In this document: positions 37,084 to 45,648 of the stretch, in pieces
Layout: the number at the start of each line of letters is the position of its first letter
Position numbering within the stretch: the stretch's first letter is position 1
NCBI RefSeq assembly: GCF_016937535.1
Contig: NZ_JAFHKK010000003.1
Span: forward strand, 62,001 to 126,000
DNA: 64,000 bases
Source of the DNA: Sulfurospirillum tamanense
GTDB taxonomy: Bacteria; Campylobacterota; Campylobacteria; Campylobacterales; Campylobacteraceae
Reading direction: 5' to 3'
Made by a program: the position numbers and the translations under genes
Notes under the pieces: model-generated
Told to the model about the DNA's origin: nothing
The model's database searches: none
What the model saw: only the letters and a program-made list of their open reading frames with translations

Positions 37084-38864
37084 CCCACCTCCCTGACCAA
37101 GCAGGGGTGTATCAATTTTTTGACAAAGCAGGCCATTTACTCTATGTTGGTAAGGCAAAATCTCTCAAACATAGAGTCAAAAGTTATTTTCGCTTTTCAC
37201 CTACCCTGTCCCCAAACCCCACCCTTTCGCCACGTATCTTAAAAATGATTAACGAAGCGGACGCACTACAATACATCCTCGTTCAAAGCGAACATGATGC
37301 ATTTATTCTGGAAAATTCTCTTATCAAGCAACTCAAACCAAAATACAACATTTTATTGCGCGATGACAAAACCTATCCGTATATCTACATCGATTTAAGT
37401 AAGCCTTATCCCCGTTTTGACATCACGCGGAAAGTGATTAAGGGGAAGCATATTCGTTATTTTGGCCCGTTTTCTTCAGGAGCAAACGAGTTGCTCGGCG
37501 CCCTATACCTTCTTTTTCCTTTAGTGCAAAAAAGGGGGTGCGAACGGGCCAAAAAAGCGTGTTTATTTTTTCAGATGGGACGCTGTTTAGCCCCTTGTGA
37601 AGGTCTTGTTTCGTCCGAAACGTACCGTGATATTGTAGACAAAGCAACCAAACTGATTCACCGCCCTCGGGCTTTACAAGAAGCTTTGCAAGAAAAAATG
37701 GTCTCCTACGCTAGTGCATTGCATTTTGAAGAAGCAGCCAAACTACGTGACATGCGCCAACGGATTGTCTCCATGGAGCGTTTTACCCATTTAGATTTGG
37801 CCAAGCTGGAGGATTTTGATATTTTTGCTCTTTATAACGAAGGCGGTATTACTTGCGGATTGCGTTGGTGTGTCCGAGAAGGAAAAGTGGTTTCTTCAAA
37901 CCATAGCTTCGCCCGCTCACAGAGTGATTTTGACCCAGAAGCCTTGTATCGACAATTACTGCTTGATGCCTACCCGCCCCAAACGCCTATGACAATAGGA
38001 ACACTCTTTACCGCCTCCCCCCTTGAAGAAGCAAAAGCACTAGAGGCCATTTTACAGCAGCGCCACCAGCGTGCCATTTCCATCAAGCACCCAAAGCGCG
38101 GGGAAAAACACCACCTCATTACCCTCGCTCTCACCAATGCCAAAGAACTTTGCGCGCAACATTTGCGCAAACCTACTGTTTCACTCCAAGAGACCTTAGC
38201 GCGCTACTTTGAGTTCTCTCGGACTCCTGAGCATATTGAAATTTTTGATAATTCCCATTTGGGAGGAGAAGCAACGGTAGGGGCTATTGTGTGTTGGCGG
38301 CATGATGGTTTTGACAAAAGCGCCTACCGTCATTATCACCTAAACCATAAAGACGAATACGGGCAAATGCGGGAACTCTTAACAGAACGTGCATTGCGTT
38401 TTGAAACTCAAAATGCGCCTGATTTATGGGTCATTGATGGCGGAAAAACCCTCCTGGATTTAGCTCAAACTGTCCTTGAAAGCGCAGGGGTAAAGGTAGA
38501 TGTTATTGCCATTTCAAAAGAAAAAATCGATGCCAAGGCCCATCGCGCAAAAGGTGCCGCAAAAGATATTTTACACACTGCCAAAGGCTCTTTTACCCTT
38601 AGTGCGCAGGATGAAAAACTGCAATTCTTCCAACGCTTACGAGACGAGGCACACCGCTTTGCTATCTCCTTTCACCGCAAAACAAAGCGCACGCAAGACA
38701 AACAGCACTCTCGGCTAAAGCAGTTGGGTTTAAGCGAAGGTGCAATAAAAAAGTTGCTTCTTTATTTTGGCACCTTTGAGGCAATCGAGCAAGCAAGTCA
38801 TGAGGAACTTGTGTTGGTCAGTGGAAAGCGCGTTGCACACACGCTTTCTCAAAAGGAAGAATAG
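37065..38864 (+). CDS. uvrC: UvrABC system protein C
   Basis: UvrC makes the two incisions in nucleotide excision repair. The 599-residue protein has an N-terminal GIY-YIG nuclease (AGVYQFFDKAGHLLYVGKAKSLKHRV, about 13-38) and a Cys patch (CLFFQMGRCLAPC). A UVR domain for UvrB contact (about 205-240, LHFEEAAKLRDMRQRI), the RNase H-like 5' nuclease with FDNSHLGGEATVG and DLWVIDGGKTLL, and a C-terminal helix-hairpin-helix follow. The end is normal. It is convergent with hisG, 16 bases apart. The uvrA gene also lies in this window but not nearby. Confidence 0.96.
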   Translation: MLATQLTHLPDQAGVYQFFDKAGHLLYVGKAKSLKHRVKSYFRFSPTLSPNPTLSPRILKMINEADALQYILVQSEHDAFILENSLIKQLKPKYNILLRDDKTYPYIYIDLSKPYPRFDITRKVIKGKHIRYFGPFSSGANELLGALYLLFPLVQKRGCERAKKACLFFQMGRCLAPCEGLVSSETYRDIVDKATKLIHRPRALQEALQEKMVSYASALHFEEAAKLRDMRQRIVSMERFTHLDLAKLEDFDIFALYNEGGITCGLRWCVREGKVVSSNHSFARSQSDFDPEALYRQLLLDAYPPQTPMTIGTLFTASPLEEAKALEAILQQRHQRAISIKHPKRGEKHHLITLALTNAKELCAQHLRKPTVSLQETLARYFEFSRTPEHIEIFDNSHLGGEATVGAIVCWRHDGFDKSAYRHYHLNHKDEYGQMRELLTERALRFETQNAPDLWVIDGGKTLLDLAQTVLESAGVKVDVIAISKEKIDAKAHRAKGAAKDILHTAKGSFTLSAQDEKLQFFQRLRDEAHRFAISFHRKTKRTQDKQHSRLKQLGLSEGAIKKLLLYFGTFEAIEQASHEELVLVSGKRVAHTLSQKEE

Positions 38865-38880
38865 ATTCTGTGGTGTTTCT

Positions 38881-39501
38881 TTATGCGTTGGTGCCAATAG
38901 CACTATTTATGCGGTAGTACAGCTCCAAAATTTCGCTCTTTTTTTCGATAAAACTGTTTTGATTTGCAATCAGATGCGCCGAAGAGTGCATGATGGTTTC
39001 CACAACTTCAAGGCCATTTTGCTTCATGGTTGCGCCCGTTTCCACCACATCAACAACCGCATCGCACATTCCCACTAGGGGTGCTAGCTCAATAGACCCG
39101 TAAAGCTTGATGATTTTGGCCGCAACAGCCTTGTTGGAAAAATGCTTTTTGGCTATATTTTCCATTTTGGTTGCAATGGTAATCTCTGGCATAGAGTAGT
39201 CCAACTGCTCCCCTTGGCGCATCCCCACACACACGCGACATTTGCCAATTTTTAAATCCAACAAATGTACCAATCCTAGCTCTTTTTCCTCGAGCACATC
39301 AAGGCCCACCACACCCAAATCTGCCGCTTGGTGTTGCACATACACAGGCACATCTTGATTGCGCACGAGCAAGAAACGAAAAGGAGAAGCATCCAGAATG
39401 AGTTTTCTGTCTTCAAAAACAAATCGCGTGTTAAAGATTGTTTCAAAAATTTCCAATGTTTCTTCGGCAATACGACCTTTTGGCAGGGCTACTGTTAACA
39501 T
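38881..39501 (-). CDS. hisG: ATP phosphoribosyltransferase, short form
   Basis: HisG starts histidine synthesis by joining PRPP and ATP. The 206-residue protein is the short form (HisGS), lacking the C-terminal regulatory domain of the long form. It includes LPKGRIAEETLEIF, ADLGVVGLDVL and the PRPP motif DAVVDVVETGATMKQNG. Short HisG needs a HisZ partner for activity and regulation, which should be found elsewhere in the genome. C. jejuni has the long form as far as I recall, which sets this organism apart. It starts 4 bases after the coaX stop. Confidence 0.93.
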   Translation of the reverse strand: MLTVALPKGRIAEETLEIFETIFNTRFVFEDRKLILDASPFRFLLVRNQDVPVYVQHQAADLGVVGLDVLEEKELGLVHLLDLKIGKCRVCVGMRQGEQLDYSMPEITIATKMENIAKKHFSNKAVAAKIIKLYGSIELAPLVGMCDAVVDVVETGATMKQNGLEVVETIMHSSAHLIANQNSFIEKKSEILELYYRINSAIGTNA

Positions 39502-39505
39502 AATT

Positions 39506-40138
39506 TCATCCTTCTTTTACTAATCCACTTTGAGAGAGTGCTTTTTGCATTCCACGAAAAATCAACGCTTTATCAAAAACAGAGTGTTTAAAAAAGCGGG
39601 AAAGAAACTTGCCATCTCCTCCCGTTAAATAGATATTTTTATCTTTACATGTATCGCTTAGCATCATAATAATTGGTTTAATAGCACCATAGCTGACCGC
39701 ATCGGCTGTTTTTTGAGGAAGTGCGTCGAGGGCAATATTAGGATTAATGCGCACATTCAGTCTAGGAGAAATTGCAGCGTACGCCTCTTGCGTAGCGCTA
39801 AGACCAGGTAAAATATACCCCCCCAAATGCAACCCTCCCGACATAATATCTACCGTAATAGCGCTGCCCGCATCAATCACAATACCATCTTTTACCGTAT
39901 AGCATGCTGCAACCCTATCGATTCCCATACCTTGGTAAATGGTATCAAATTCAAAATAAGGCTCCAGATCAACACAATGCTTTTTCCCTGCCAACCACGG
40001 CTTCACTGACGCATTAACATTAATGAAATAAAGAGGCTCTTGAGGAGAAAAGTGCTGAAACTCTGAAACCGAAATGGCCCAGATTCTTCCCTCTTTAAAA
40101 AAATGCACATTAGAGTTTCCAATATCACACAGGTACAC
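39506..40138 (-). CDS. coaX: Type III pantothenate kinase
   Basis: CoaX phosphorylates pantothenate in the first step of CoA synthesis. The protein of about 210 residues has the ASKHA-fold motifs DIGNSN near the N-terminus, GIDRVAACY, VIDAGSAITVDIM and GGYILPG. It is shorter than many family members but no motif is missing. I place the start at the GTG at 40138 (MYLCDIGNSN), seven bases after a strong GGAGGA; an ATG 18 bases upstream lacks a ribosome site. The gene overlaps the small upstream gene by 14 bases. A repeat copy (39646) encodes Thr-Cys-Lys. Confidence 0.92.
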   Translation of the reverse strand: MYLCDIGNSNVHFFKEGRIWAISVSEFQHFSPQEPLYFINVNASVKPWLAGKKHCVDLEPYFEFDTIYQGMGIDRVAACYTVKDGIVIDAGSAITVDIMSGGLHLGGYILPGLSATQEAYAAISPRLNVRINPNIALDALPQKTADAVSYGAIKPIIMMLSDTCKDKNIYLTGGDGKFLSRFFKHSVFDKALIFRGMQKALSQSGLVKEG

Positions 40139-40457
40139 GCCAAATCCTCCATCCATTTTTTTGCATCAGCGTTTGGGTTTTTGAGCAAACAGGCGCATTG
40201 GTCAAAAGAATTTTTACAAACACGCGGTGGTTTCTAAGCACCTCTAATCGTGCCACCAGAGCTTCAAGTTGCGCTGCTTCAGCACTAAGTATTTTTGTCT
40301 TACTTTCGCGCATCCACACACATATATAGCGCGCATCCAAGCCAACACCTACATAGCACTCAAGCCGCTTTCTGGAATCAAGTTCCCTTAAAGAAACAGG
40401 GGTCAAGGAGCGACACACCACACCTTTTGAAAGCAATGCATTAACAATGTGGTTCAT
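40125..40457 (-). CDS. Unknown protein, about 110 aa, upstream of coaX
   Basis: I do not recognise the family. The 110-residue protein is basic and soluble, with a strand-rich N-terminal half (RLECYVGVGLDARYICVWMRESKT) and a central leucine-rich helix (AEAAQLEALVARLEVLRNH), then KILLTNAPVCSKTQTLMQKNGWRIW. It starts 13 bases after the BamB-like gene and overlaps coaX by 14 bases. That tight packing is the main reason to call it real. The ATG at 40457 follows an in-frame GTG; neither has a strong ribosome site. Confidence 0.7.
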   Translation of the reverse strand: MNHIVNALLSKGVVCRSLTPVSLRELDSRKRLECYVGVGLDARYICVWMRESKTKILSAEAAQLEALVARLEVLRNHRVFVKILLTNAPVCSKTQTLMQKNGWRIWRVPV

Positions 40458-40470
40458 CACAAACCAAGCA

Positions 40471-41472
40471 CTATTGGTGATTTAGCGTAAAAGAGCGGTT
40501 ATCCACAAACACTGTTTTGTGTGTTACAAAAGTTGGTGCATTAATTTCATCTGGTAATTTATACACATTCACCGTAGTCAGATCTAAATCAGTAGCAATT
40601 AAATAGCCACCTTTTTCCACAACATACACAAACTCGCCGTGCATCACACCTGAAAAAACAGCAAAAGGAAACTTGCGCTCCTTCAAAACATTCAAATCCG
40701 CATCAGCAAGCATAACACGACCATCTTTTGTGAAAACAAAAACCCTATTTTCAAGCACAATCACATCCTTAACATCAGCATCAAGAAAAACTGTTGCATT
40801 GGGGTTAATGGAGATAACACGCTTAGAAGTCGCTACCACCATTCTATCTGCAACAACATCCAAAAAGATAACATTGTTAAAAAATTGCTCACTGCTAATC
40901 ACAACATCGCGCACCAGCGTAGCACTTTCGCGGTCAACAATAACAACCTTTCCGTCTAAGGTGGGAAACAACACCAACGAGGACAAAAAATAAGGTGCAG
41001 CAATGCGCGAATCTAGCGCATACACATTATCTTGTTTGTGGCTATAGCGAACCGTTCTTGTCTCCATGTCAATTAAGCTTAAACGGTTAGAAGCATCAAC
41101 AACAGCGAGTGTATTATTATCCACAGAAGCAGAGGCCACCGTGTGCTCAAAAGTGTACTCAAAAACCGTTGCACCCGTCGCATCTAACACCAAAAGCTTT
41201 CCGCATGCGCTTGCAGCAATGAACCTTTCGTCAAACTCTCCAAGTAGCCCATACCCCTCAGGCAGGCGTACTTTTCCTAATCCTGCTTTGGTGATAATTT
41301 GTCCATTGGCAAGCGTTGCACCATAACGCGAGACGTCCGAAATAGACGCGGGAAGCGTTCCGTCGTAGCGCACCGAGCCTGCTACTTTTTCAGGTTCAAA
41401 GTTTTGGCGCTTTGTTTCGCATCCTAAAAAAAACAATCCGACAAGTACTGTACTAATAATTATGCGAAACAT
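40471..41472 (-). CDS. BamB-like beta-propeller lipoprotein
   Basis: A 333-residue lipoprotein with a lipobox in FFLGC (Cys18) and a series of short beta-strand repeats of PQQ/WD-like type (LLVLDATGATVFEYTF, LSLIDMETRTVRYS, VVIVDRESATLVRDV, RVMLADADLNVLKERKF). This layout resembles BamB, the propeller lipoprotein of the outer-membrane barrel assembly machine. It lies 3 bases after a YfgM-like gene, the same order as yfgM-bamB in E. coli, which supports the call. Sequence similarity is not strong enough to be certain. Confidence 0.7.
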   Translation of the reverse strand: MFRIIISTVLVGLFFLGCETKRQNFEPEKVAGSVRYDGTLPASISDVSRYGATLANGQIITKAGLGKVRLPEGYGLLGEFDERFIAASACGKLLVLDATGATVFEYTFEHTVASASVDNNTLAVVDASNRLSLIDMETRTVRYSHKQDNVYALDSRIAAPYFLSSLVLFPTLDGKVVIVDRESATLVRDVVISSEQFFNNVIFLDVVADRMVVATSKRVISINPNATVFLDADVKDVIVLENRVFVFTKDGRVMLADADLNVLKERKFPFAVFSGVMHGEFVYVVEKGGYLIATDLDLTTVNVYKLPDEINAPTFVTHKTVFVDNRSFTLNHQ

Positions 41473-41475
41473 GCT

Positions 41476-42036
41476 TTATTCTCCCTGGAAGTGTTCAAGA
41501 TTTTTTACAACATTTTGCAGTGGCGAACTCATAGAAATCGTTGAAAATTCTACTTTAGCTGCTTCTGGCTTTCCCTCTTTTAAAAGAAAGTATCCTCGCT
41601 GTAAAGCCGCTAAATTCGACAATAATCCCTCAGATGTTTCATGAAGCTGATAAGAGACCAGGTCGCGCAAAAGCACATCTACATCTGAAGCAAGGACAGC
41701 CTCAAGAGCGACTTGATCATTGCTATTAAGTGCCAATTTTGCTTCATAGGTATGGTAAAGCGCAGGACTTGTTTTCTTAAGCGTCTCAAGCGCGGCAGTG
41801 TCGTTTGGGTTTTGAAGCAAGACACGGTAGGCTTCATTAGAGGTAAGAAGTTGCTTAGTTTTAAAGGTATCCATTATGGCGTAACCCATGCCCAAAACGA
41901 TGGCGATTGCCACAACACAGACTAGTAACCATTTGTATTTTTTAAAAAAACGTTCGCCTTTTATCATTCCTTCAAGAAATTGCTCTTCGGTACTCAAGCC
42001 TTGTTTGATTGCATCGAGGTTTTCTTTTAGTGCCAC
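41476..42036 (-). CDS. YfgM-like membrane-anchored TPR protein
   Basis: A 186-residue inner-membrane protein with a short cytoplasmic N-terminus, one transmembrane helix (about 34-53, WLLVCVVAIAIVLGMGYAI) and an alpha-helical periplasmic part with TPR-like repeats (SNEAYRVLLQNPNDTAALETL, YFLLKEGKPEAAKVEF). YfgM proteins assist protein transit at the Sec translocon. The start is a GTG at 42036 after AAAGGA. Downstream is the BamB-like gene, as in the E. coli yfgM-bamB pair. It is divergent from gatC. Confidence 0.72.
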   Translation of the reverse strand: MALKENLDAIKQGLSTEEQFLEGMIKGERFFKKYKWLLVCVVAIAIVLGMGYAIMDTFKTKQLLTSNEAYRVLLQNPNDTAALETLKKTSPALYHTYEAKLALNSNDQVALEAVLASDVDVLLRDLVSYQLHETSEGLLSNLAALQRGYFLLKEGKPEAAKVEFSTISMSSPLQNVVKNLEHFQGE

Positions 42037-42073
42037 GCGCGTCCTTTGAAATTCGTTTTATTTTTGGGAAAGT

Positions 42074-42079
42074 ATTGTA
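42074..42079 (-). promoter_or_regulatory. Candidate promoter for yfgM-like operon
   Basis: TGCTACAAT on the minus strand, an extended -10 element, about 38 bases upstream of the GTG start. Confidence 0.5.
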
Positions 42080-42122
42080 GCACACTAAAGGTGAGACAAT
42101 TCTTTTTTAAAGCGCATTTTGC

Positions 42123-42128
42123 TACAAT
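42123..42128 (+). promoter_or_regulatory. Candidate promoter for gatC-pilT
   Basis: TTTTGCTACAAT on the plus strand, the same extended -10 sequence as the divergent promoter on the other strand, about 67 bases upstream of the gatC ATG. Confidence 0.5.
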
Positions 42129-42194
42129 CCTCTAGCTCTAATTATAAAGAGTTTTACTTTCTATTTTTCACTACAGGTTTTAAGGACTAGCACT

Positions 42195-42485
42195 ATGCAT
42201 ATTGATAACACACTTCTTTCCAAACTCGAAAAACTCTCCTCCTTAGAAATCGAACCCTCCAAGCGTGAGGGCATTATTGGACAACTTAGCGAGATCGTCA
42301 CCTTTGTAGAAAACCTCAACGAACTTGACCTTGAATCCCAAGAAGCCACATTTACAACTGTTGAGGGCGGCACTCCTTTCCGTGAAGATATTCCAACAAA
42401 TACGCCTGAGATTGTAGCAACCATCCTGCACCACGCGCCAAAAAGCAACCAAGGATTCTTTGTTGTTCCTAAAATTATTGAATAA
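42195..42485 (+). CDS. gatC: Aspartyl/glutamyl-tRNA amidotransferase subunit C
   Basis: GatC holds together the GatA and GatB subunits of the amidotransferase that makes Gln-tRNA and Asn-tRNA. The 96-residue protein has the family pattern: LLSKLEKLSSLEI at the N-terminus, QLSEIVTFVENLNELD in the helix and the extended C-terminal tail with FREDIP. gatA and gatB are not nearby, which is common. pilT follows 35 bases downstream, with a repeat copy (42491-42498) in the gap. Confidence 0.92.
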   Translation: MHIDNTLLSKLEKLSSLEIEPSKREGIIGQLSEIVTFVENLNELDLESQEATFTTVEGGTPFREDIPTNTPEIVATILHHAPKSNQGFFVVPKIIE

Positions 42486-42489
42486 CTCT

Positions 42490-42499
42490 TTACATGTAA
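42490..42499. repeat. Iterated palindrome between gatC and pilT
   Basis: TTACATGTAA in the sequence CTTTACATGTAACG, just upstream of the pilT ribosome site AAAGGAAC. Confidence 0.85.
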
Positions 42500-42520
42500 C
42501 GCCCACTCAAAGGAACTTTC

Positions 42521-43582
42521 ATGATTAGCATTAAAGCATTACTTAAGAATGTTGTTGCCTACAAAGCCTCAGACCTGCACCTCGTGAGCCGTAGTGAGCC
42601 GCAAATTCGCATCGATGGAAAGCTGGCCGGCTTAGACATGGAAAAGCTCGATGGTAAAGAAATTGAAGAGATGTGCTACTCACTTCTAACAGATAAACAA
42701 AAAAAAGAACTGGAAGAAAACAAAGAGCTCGACTTTGCTGTTATGTTTCCAGGGATTGGGCGCTTTCGTGCCAACTATTACTACACTATGAATGGCGAAG
42801 TAGCAGCTGCCTTTCGGATTATTCCCCTTGAAATCCCCTCCCTTGATGATCTAAAATCACCAGAAATTTTTAAACAACTCATTAAGCGTGAAAAGGGATT
42901 AATTCTTGTTACAGGTCCCACAGGAAGCGGTAAATCAACCACTTTGGCCGCCCTTTTAAACGAAATCAACCTTACTGAGAACAAACACATCATCACCATT
43001 GAAGACCCTGTGGAATTTGTTCACGAAAACAAACGTTCGCTGTTTTCACACCGCAACGTGGGAGATGACACTAAAAGTTTCGCGCGCGGCCTTAAATACT
43101 CCCTTCGCGAAGACCCCGATATTATCCTTGTCGGCGAAATGCGTGACCAAGAGACCATCGGCACAGCTGTTACTGCGGCCGAAACAGGCCACTTGGTGCT
43201 TGGCACCTTGCACACCACTTCTGCTATTCAAACCCTCAACCGCATTGTTGACAGTTTTGAAGGAGCAGAACAAGTGCAAATTCGTAACATGCTTTCTGTT
43301 TCACTCACAGCAATCATTTCTCAAAGCTTGCTTCCAAAAATTGGTGGCGGGCGCGTTGCGATTCACGAAGTCCTTATCAATAATGCCGCCATTTCTAACC
43401 TCATTCGCGAAAACAAGTTGCATCAAATTTACTCCCAACTACAACTGAACCAACAAAAAACAGGCATGATAACCCAAACCCAATCTATGATAAAAGCCAT
43501 TAAGGCAAACCTTATTACCAAAGAAGATGCCGTGCGTTTTTCCACCCAGCCTCAAGAGCTGATGAACCTCATTGGCATTTAA
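42521..43582 (+). CDS. pilT: Type IV pilus retraction ATPase PilT
   Basis: PilT powers retraction of type IV pili, needed for twitching and often for DNA uptake. The 353-residue protein has the Walker A motif GPTGSGKST (about 131-139), the Asp box, Walker B with DPDIILVGEMRD and the His box GHLVLGTLHT. The C-terminal AIRNLIRE-type motif, here AISNLIREN, is also seen. Length is typical. A functional pilus would need other pil genes elsewhere. A natural-transformation system would be relevant to the iterated palindrome, so this gene matters for that question. Confidence 0.93.
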   Translation: MISIKALLKNVVAYKASDLHLVSRSEPQIRIDGKLAGLDMEKLDGKEIEEMCYSLLTDKQKKELEENKELDFAVMFPGIGRFRANYYYTMNGEVAAAFRIIPLEIPSLDDLKSPEIFKQLIKREKGLILVTGPTGSGKSTTLAALLNEINLTENKHIITIEDPVEFVHENKRSLFSHRNVGDDTKSFARGLKYSLREDPDIILVGEMRDQETIGTAVTAAETGHLVLGTLHTTSAIQTLNRIVDSFEGAEQVQIRNMLSVSLTAIISQSLLPKIGGGRVAIHEVLINNAAISNLIRENKLHQIYSQLQLNQQKTGMITQTQSMIKAIKANLITKEDAVRFSTQPQELMNLIGI

Positions 43583-43629
43583 CCAAAGATATAAAAATGC
43601 CGATTTACCCACGTTACAGCTTTTTTAGC

Positions 43630-43635
43630 TTATAA
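43630..43635 (+). promoter_or_regulatory. Candidate promoter for the GGDEF-like gene
   Basis: TATAAT preceded by TAGCT, about 30 bases upstream of the ATG; a GAAGG ribosome site lies between. Confidence 0.55.
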
Positions 43636-43663
43636 TTGAATTCAAATTACTGAAGGTATTTTT

Positions 43664-44608
43664 ATGATTAAAAACAGCTCTGTTATCGAATCCATCTGTG
43701 AACTTGGAGATGAAACGTTTGCTAAGCTTAAATCGCTGAATGTCCCCCCTTATCCAAAATACTACTACGAAACGTTTATGGATGGTCTTTATGCGTCCAA
43801 AGATCAAGAAATGTTGGAGCTTTCTAAAAAATACAGCTACCTTTTTAGCTCCAATACTTCCCATGAAACCATCGCCGAAAACAGCGTCAGTCTTGCCAAA
43901 GAGAGTCTTCTTAAGTTTCAGGAGTCAAACACCACTATTCGACAAATCTCCGAAGAAAATGCGGTTGATCTTGCTTTGTTAAAAAACCAAACCAACCCTT
44001 CGCAAGCTACGGGGCTTTTTTCACTTTTTAGCACCTTTCAAGACCAAGTATTAAAAGAGTTGCAAAACGCTGAGGAGATTATTACTAGCCTTAGACGAGA
44101 AATTGAGATTCTTGAGCGCGAGTCCAATATCGATTCTCTCACCAAAGCTTATAATAAAAAGGCGCTTTTTATTGATCTTGAAGAGATGCTTGGCTTTGGT
44201 AAAGAAAAAGATTTGGATTTGTATTTCATTCTTTTTGATGCGGATGATTTTAAAACCATCAATGAGAATTTTGGACACATTGCGGGAGACAAAACGCTCA
44301 TCTATCTTGCCAAACTTTTGCAAACAGCATTACGACGCGGAACACGCATCTATCGTTTTGGAGGGCAATCGTTTGTGGTTATTCTCAACCGAATTGAACG
44401 CGAAGATGCTCAAAAAACAGTACAGCGAGTGCTGCACGACACTAGCGAAAGTAAGCTTTTTTACAAAGGCAATAATATTCGCTTAACACTTAGCGGAGGC
44501 ATTGCAGCTCACCGTTGTGGCGACACTGCTCAAAGCCTCATTGACCGCGCAGAAAAAAGCTTAAACCGTGCCAAATCTGATGGCAAAAATTGTTTTAGAG
44601 AAGAGTAA
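43664..44608 (+). CDS. Degenerate GGDEF-domain protein
   Basis: A 314-residue cytoplasmic protein. The N-terminal half (about 1-150) is helical with coiled-coil character (LQNAEEIITSLRREIEILERESNIDSLT). It is followed by a GGDEF-type domain (about 150-314) that keeps FDADDFKTINENFGHIAGD. The active-site motif reads RFGGQSF (about 231-237) instead of RYGGDEF. Both acidic residues that bind metal and nucleotide are gone, so it should not make cyclic di-GMP. It more likely works by binding a nucleotide or a protein. It lies between pilT and cvpA, 4 bases from cvpA. Confidence 0.88.
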   Translation: MIKNSSVIESICELGDETFAKLKSLNVPPYPKYYYETFMDGLYASKDQEMLELSKKYSYLFSSNTSHETIAENSVSLAKESLLKFQESNTTIRQISEENAVDLALLKNQTNPSQATGLFSLFSTFQDQVLKELQNAEEIITSLRREIEILERESNIDSLTKAYNKKALFIDLEEMLGFGKEKDLDLYFILFDADDFKTINENFGHIAGDKTLIYLAKLLQTALRRGTRIYRFGGQSFVVILNRIEREDAQKTVQRVLHDTSESKLFYKGNNIRLTLSGGIAAHRCGDTAQSLIDRAEKSLNRAKSDGKNCFREE

Positions 44609-44611
44609 ATT

Positions 44612-45172
44612 ATGGAACACATTGTTTGGTTTGACATCATCACCATCTCTCTTATTTTGCTTTTGGGCTTCAAAGGCATCCTGAACGGATTTGTAAAAGA
44701 GACGTTTGGGCTTTTAGGAGTTGTTGGCGGTATTTTTATTGCTTCGCGCTACGCACAAGAAGCAGGCGCCTTTATTGACGCGTCCGTTTATGCTTTTGAT
44801 AACAAAGCATCTCTTTTTTTAGTTGGCTTTATTGCACTCTTGCTTTGTTTTTGGATATTGTGTTTAATTGTCGGAAAGATTGTAGCTAAGCTGCTCTCTC
44901 TGAGCGCTCTTTCTGGAATTGATAAAATTGCTGGTTTTTTTGTTGGAAGTGCTAAAATATTTTTAGTCTTTTCTATTTTTATTGCTGCAATTTCTAATAT
45001 TGATTTTGTTCAAAAGAAAATTGATGCGCACATGACCCAAAGTTTTATGTACCCCATTTTCATGGAAGTGGGCCAAAAAATTGTTGAGCTTCGGCCAGAT
45101 GACTTTATTAAAGAAAGCCCATCTGAGACCTTGGCTCCCGACGCACCTAATGACACAAAGGACGAGGGATGA
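44612..45172 (+). CDS. CvpA family membrane protein
   Basis: A 186-residue inner-membrane protein with four hydrophobic segments and the CvpA-family start [30 protein letters not shown]. The polar C-terminal tail is rich in Asp, Glu and Pro. In other bacteria CvpA is linked to colicin V secretion and envelope homeostasis; the exact role is unknown. It overlaps fur by 4 bases. In C. jejuni a cvpA homologue likewise precedes fur. Confidence 0.88.
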   Translation: MEHIVWFDIITISLILLLGFKGILNGFVKETFGLLGVVGGIFIASRYAQEAGAFIDASVYAFDNKASLFLVGFIALLLCFWILCLIVGKIVAKLLSLSALSGIDKIAGFFVGSAKIFLVFSIFIAAISNIDFVQKKIDAHMTQSFMYPIFMEVGQKIVELRPDDFIKESPSETLAPDAPNDTKDEG

Positions 45173-45621
45173 CCATAGAAAATATGGAATATGACACACT
45201 ATTGGATCGCTTTAAGGAAGTGCTTAAAATCAATAATCTGAAATTCACCAAGCAACGCGAGGTCGTTCTTAAAACACTCTATAACCACCATGAACATTTT
45301 ACGCCAGAACACTTGTATCTGCTCATCAAAGACAAATACGGTTCTTTAAATGTTGGCATTGCAACAGTTTACCGGACTCTCAACCTTCTTGAAGAAGCCG
45401 AAATGGTCACCTCCATTACTTTTGGATCCCAAGGAAAACGCTTTGAATTGGCTACAAAACCACACCATGACCACATGATTTGCCGAAGCTGTGGGGCTAT
45501 CACTGAGTTTGAAGATGCACTCATTGAAAAACGCCAAGAAGCCATCGCAAAAGAGCATGGGTTTAAACTCACCAACCACCTCATGCAGCTGTATGGGGTT
45601 TGTAAAACGTGTAAAAAATAA
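45169..45621 (+). CDS. fur: Ferric uptake regulator Fur
   Basis: Fur is an iron-dependent repressor. The 150-residue protein has a winged-helix DNA-binding domain (about 20-85, with the recognition helix [14 protein letters not shown]). A dimerisation domain follows with the His-rich metal site [13 protein letters not shown] and a second CxxC near the C-terminus (YGVCKTCKK). Both CxxC pairs are present, so a structural zinc is expected. The ATG at 45169 follows AAAGGACGAGG, which overlaps the cvpA stop. Order fur-lysS-glyA is as in Campylobacter. Confidence 0.95.
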   Translation: MTIENMEYDTLLDRFKEVLKINNLKFTKQREVVLKTLYNHHEHFTPEHLYLLIKDKYGSLNVGIATVYRTLNLLEEAEMVTSITFGSQGKRFELATKPHHDHMICRSCGAITEFEDALIEKRQEAIAKEHGFKLTNHLMQLYGVCKTCKK

Positions 45622-45648
45622 TCTACAAACGAAGGAAAGTAAATTTTA

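Noticed and set aside
43664-44608. Active diguanylate cyclase
   Set aside because: The GGDEF motif reads GGQSF, so the catalytic acidic residues are absent.
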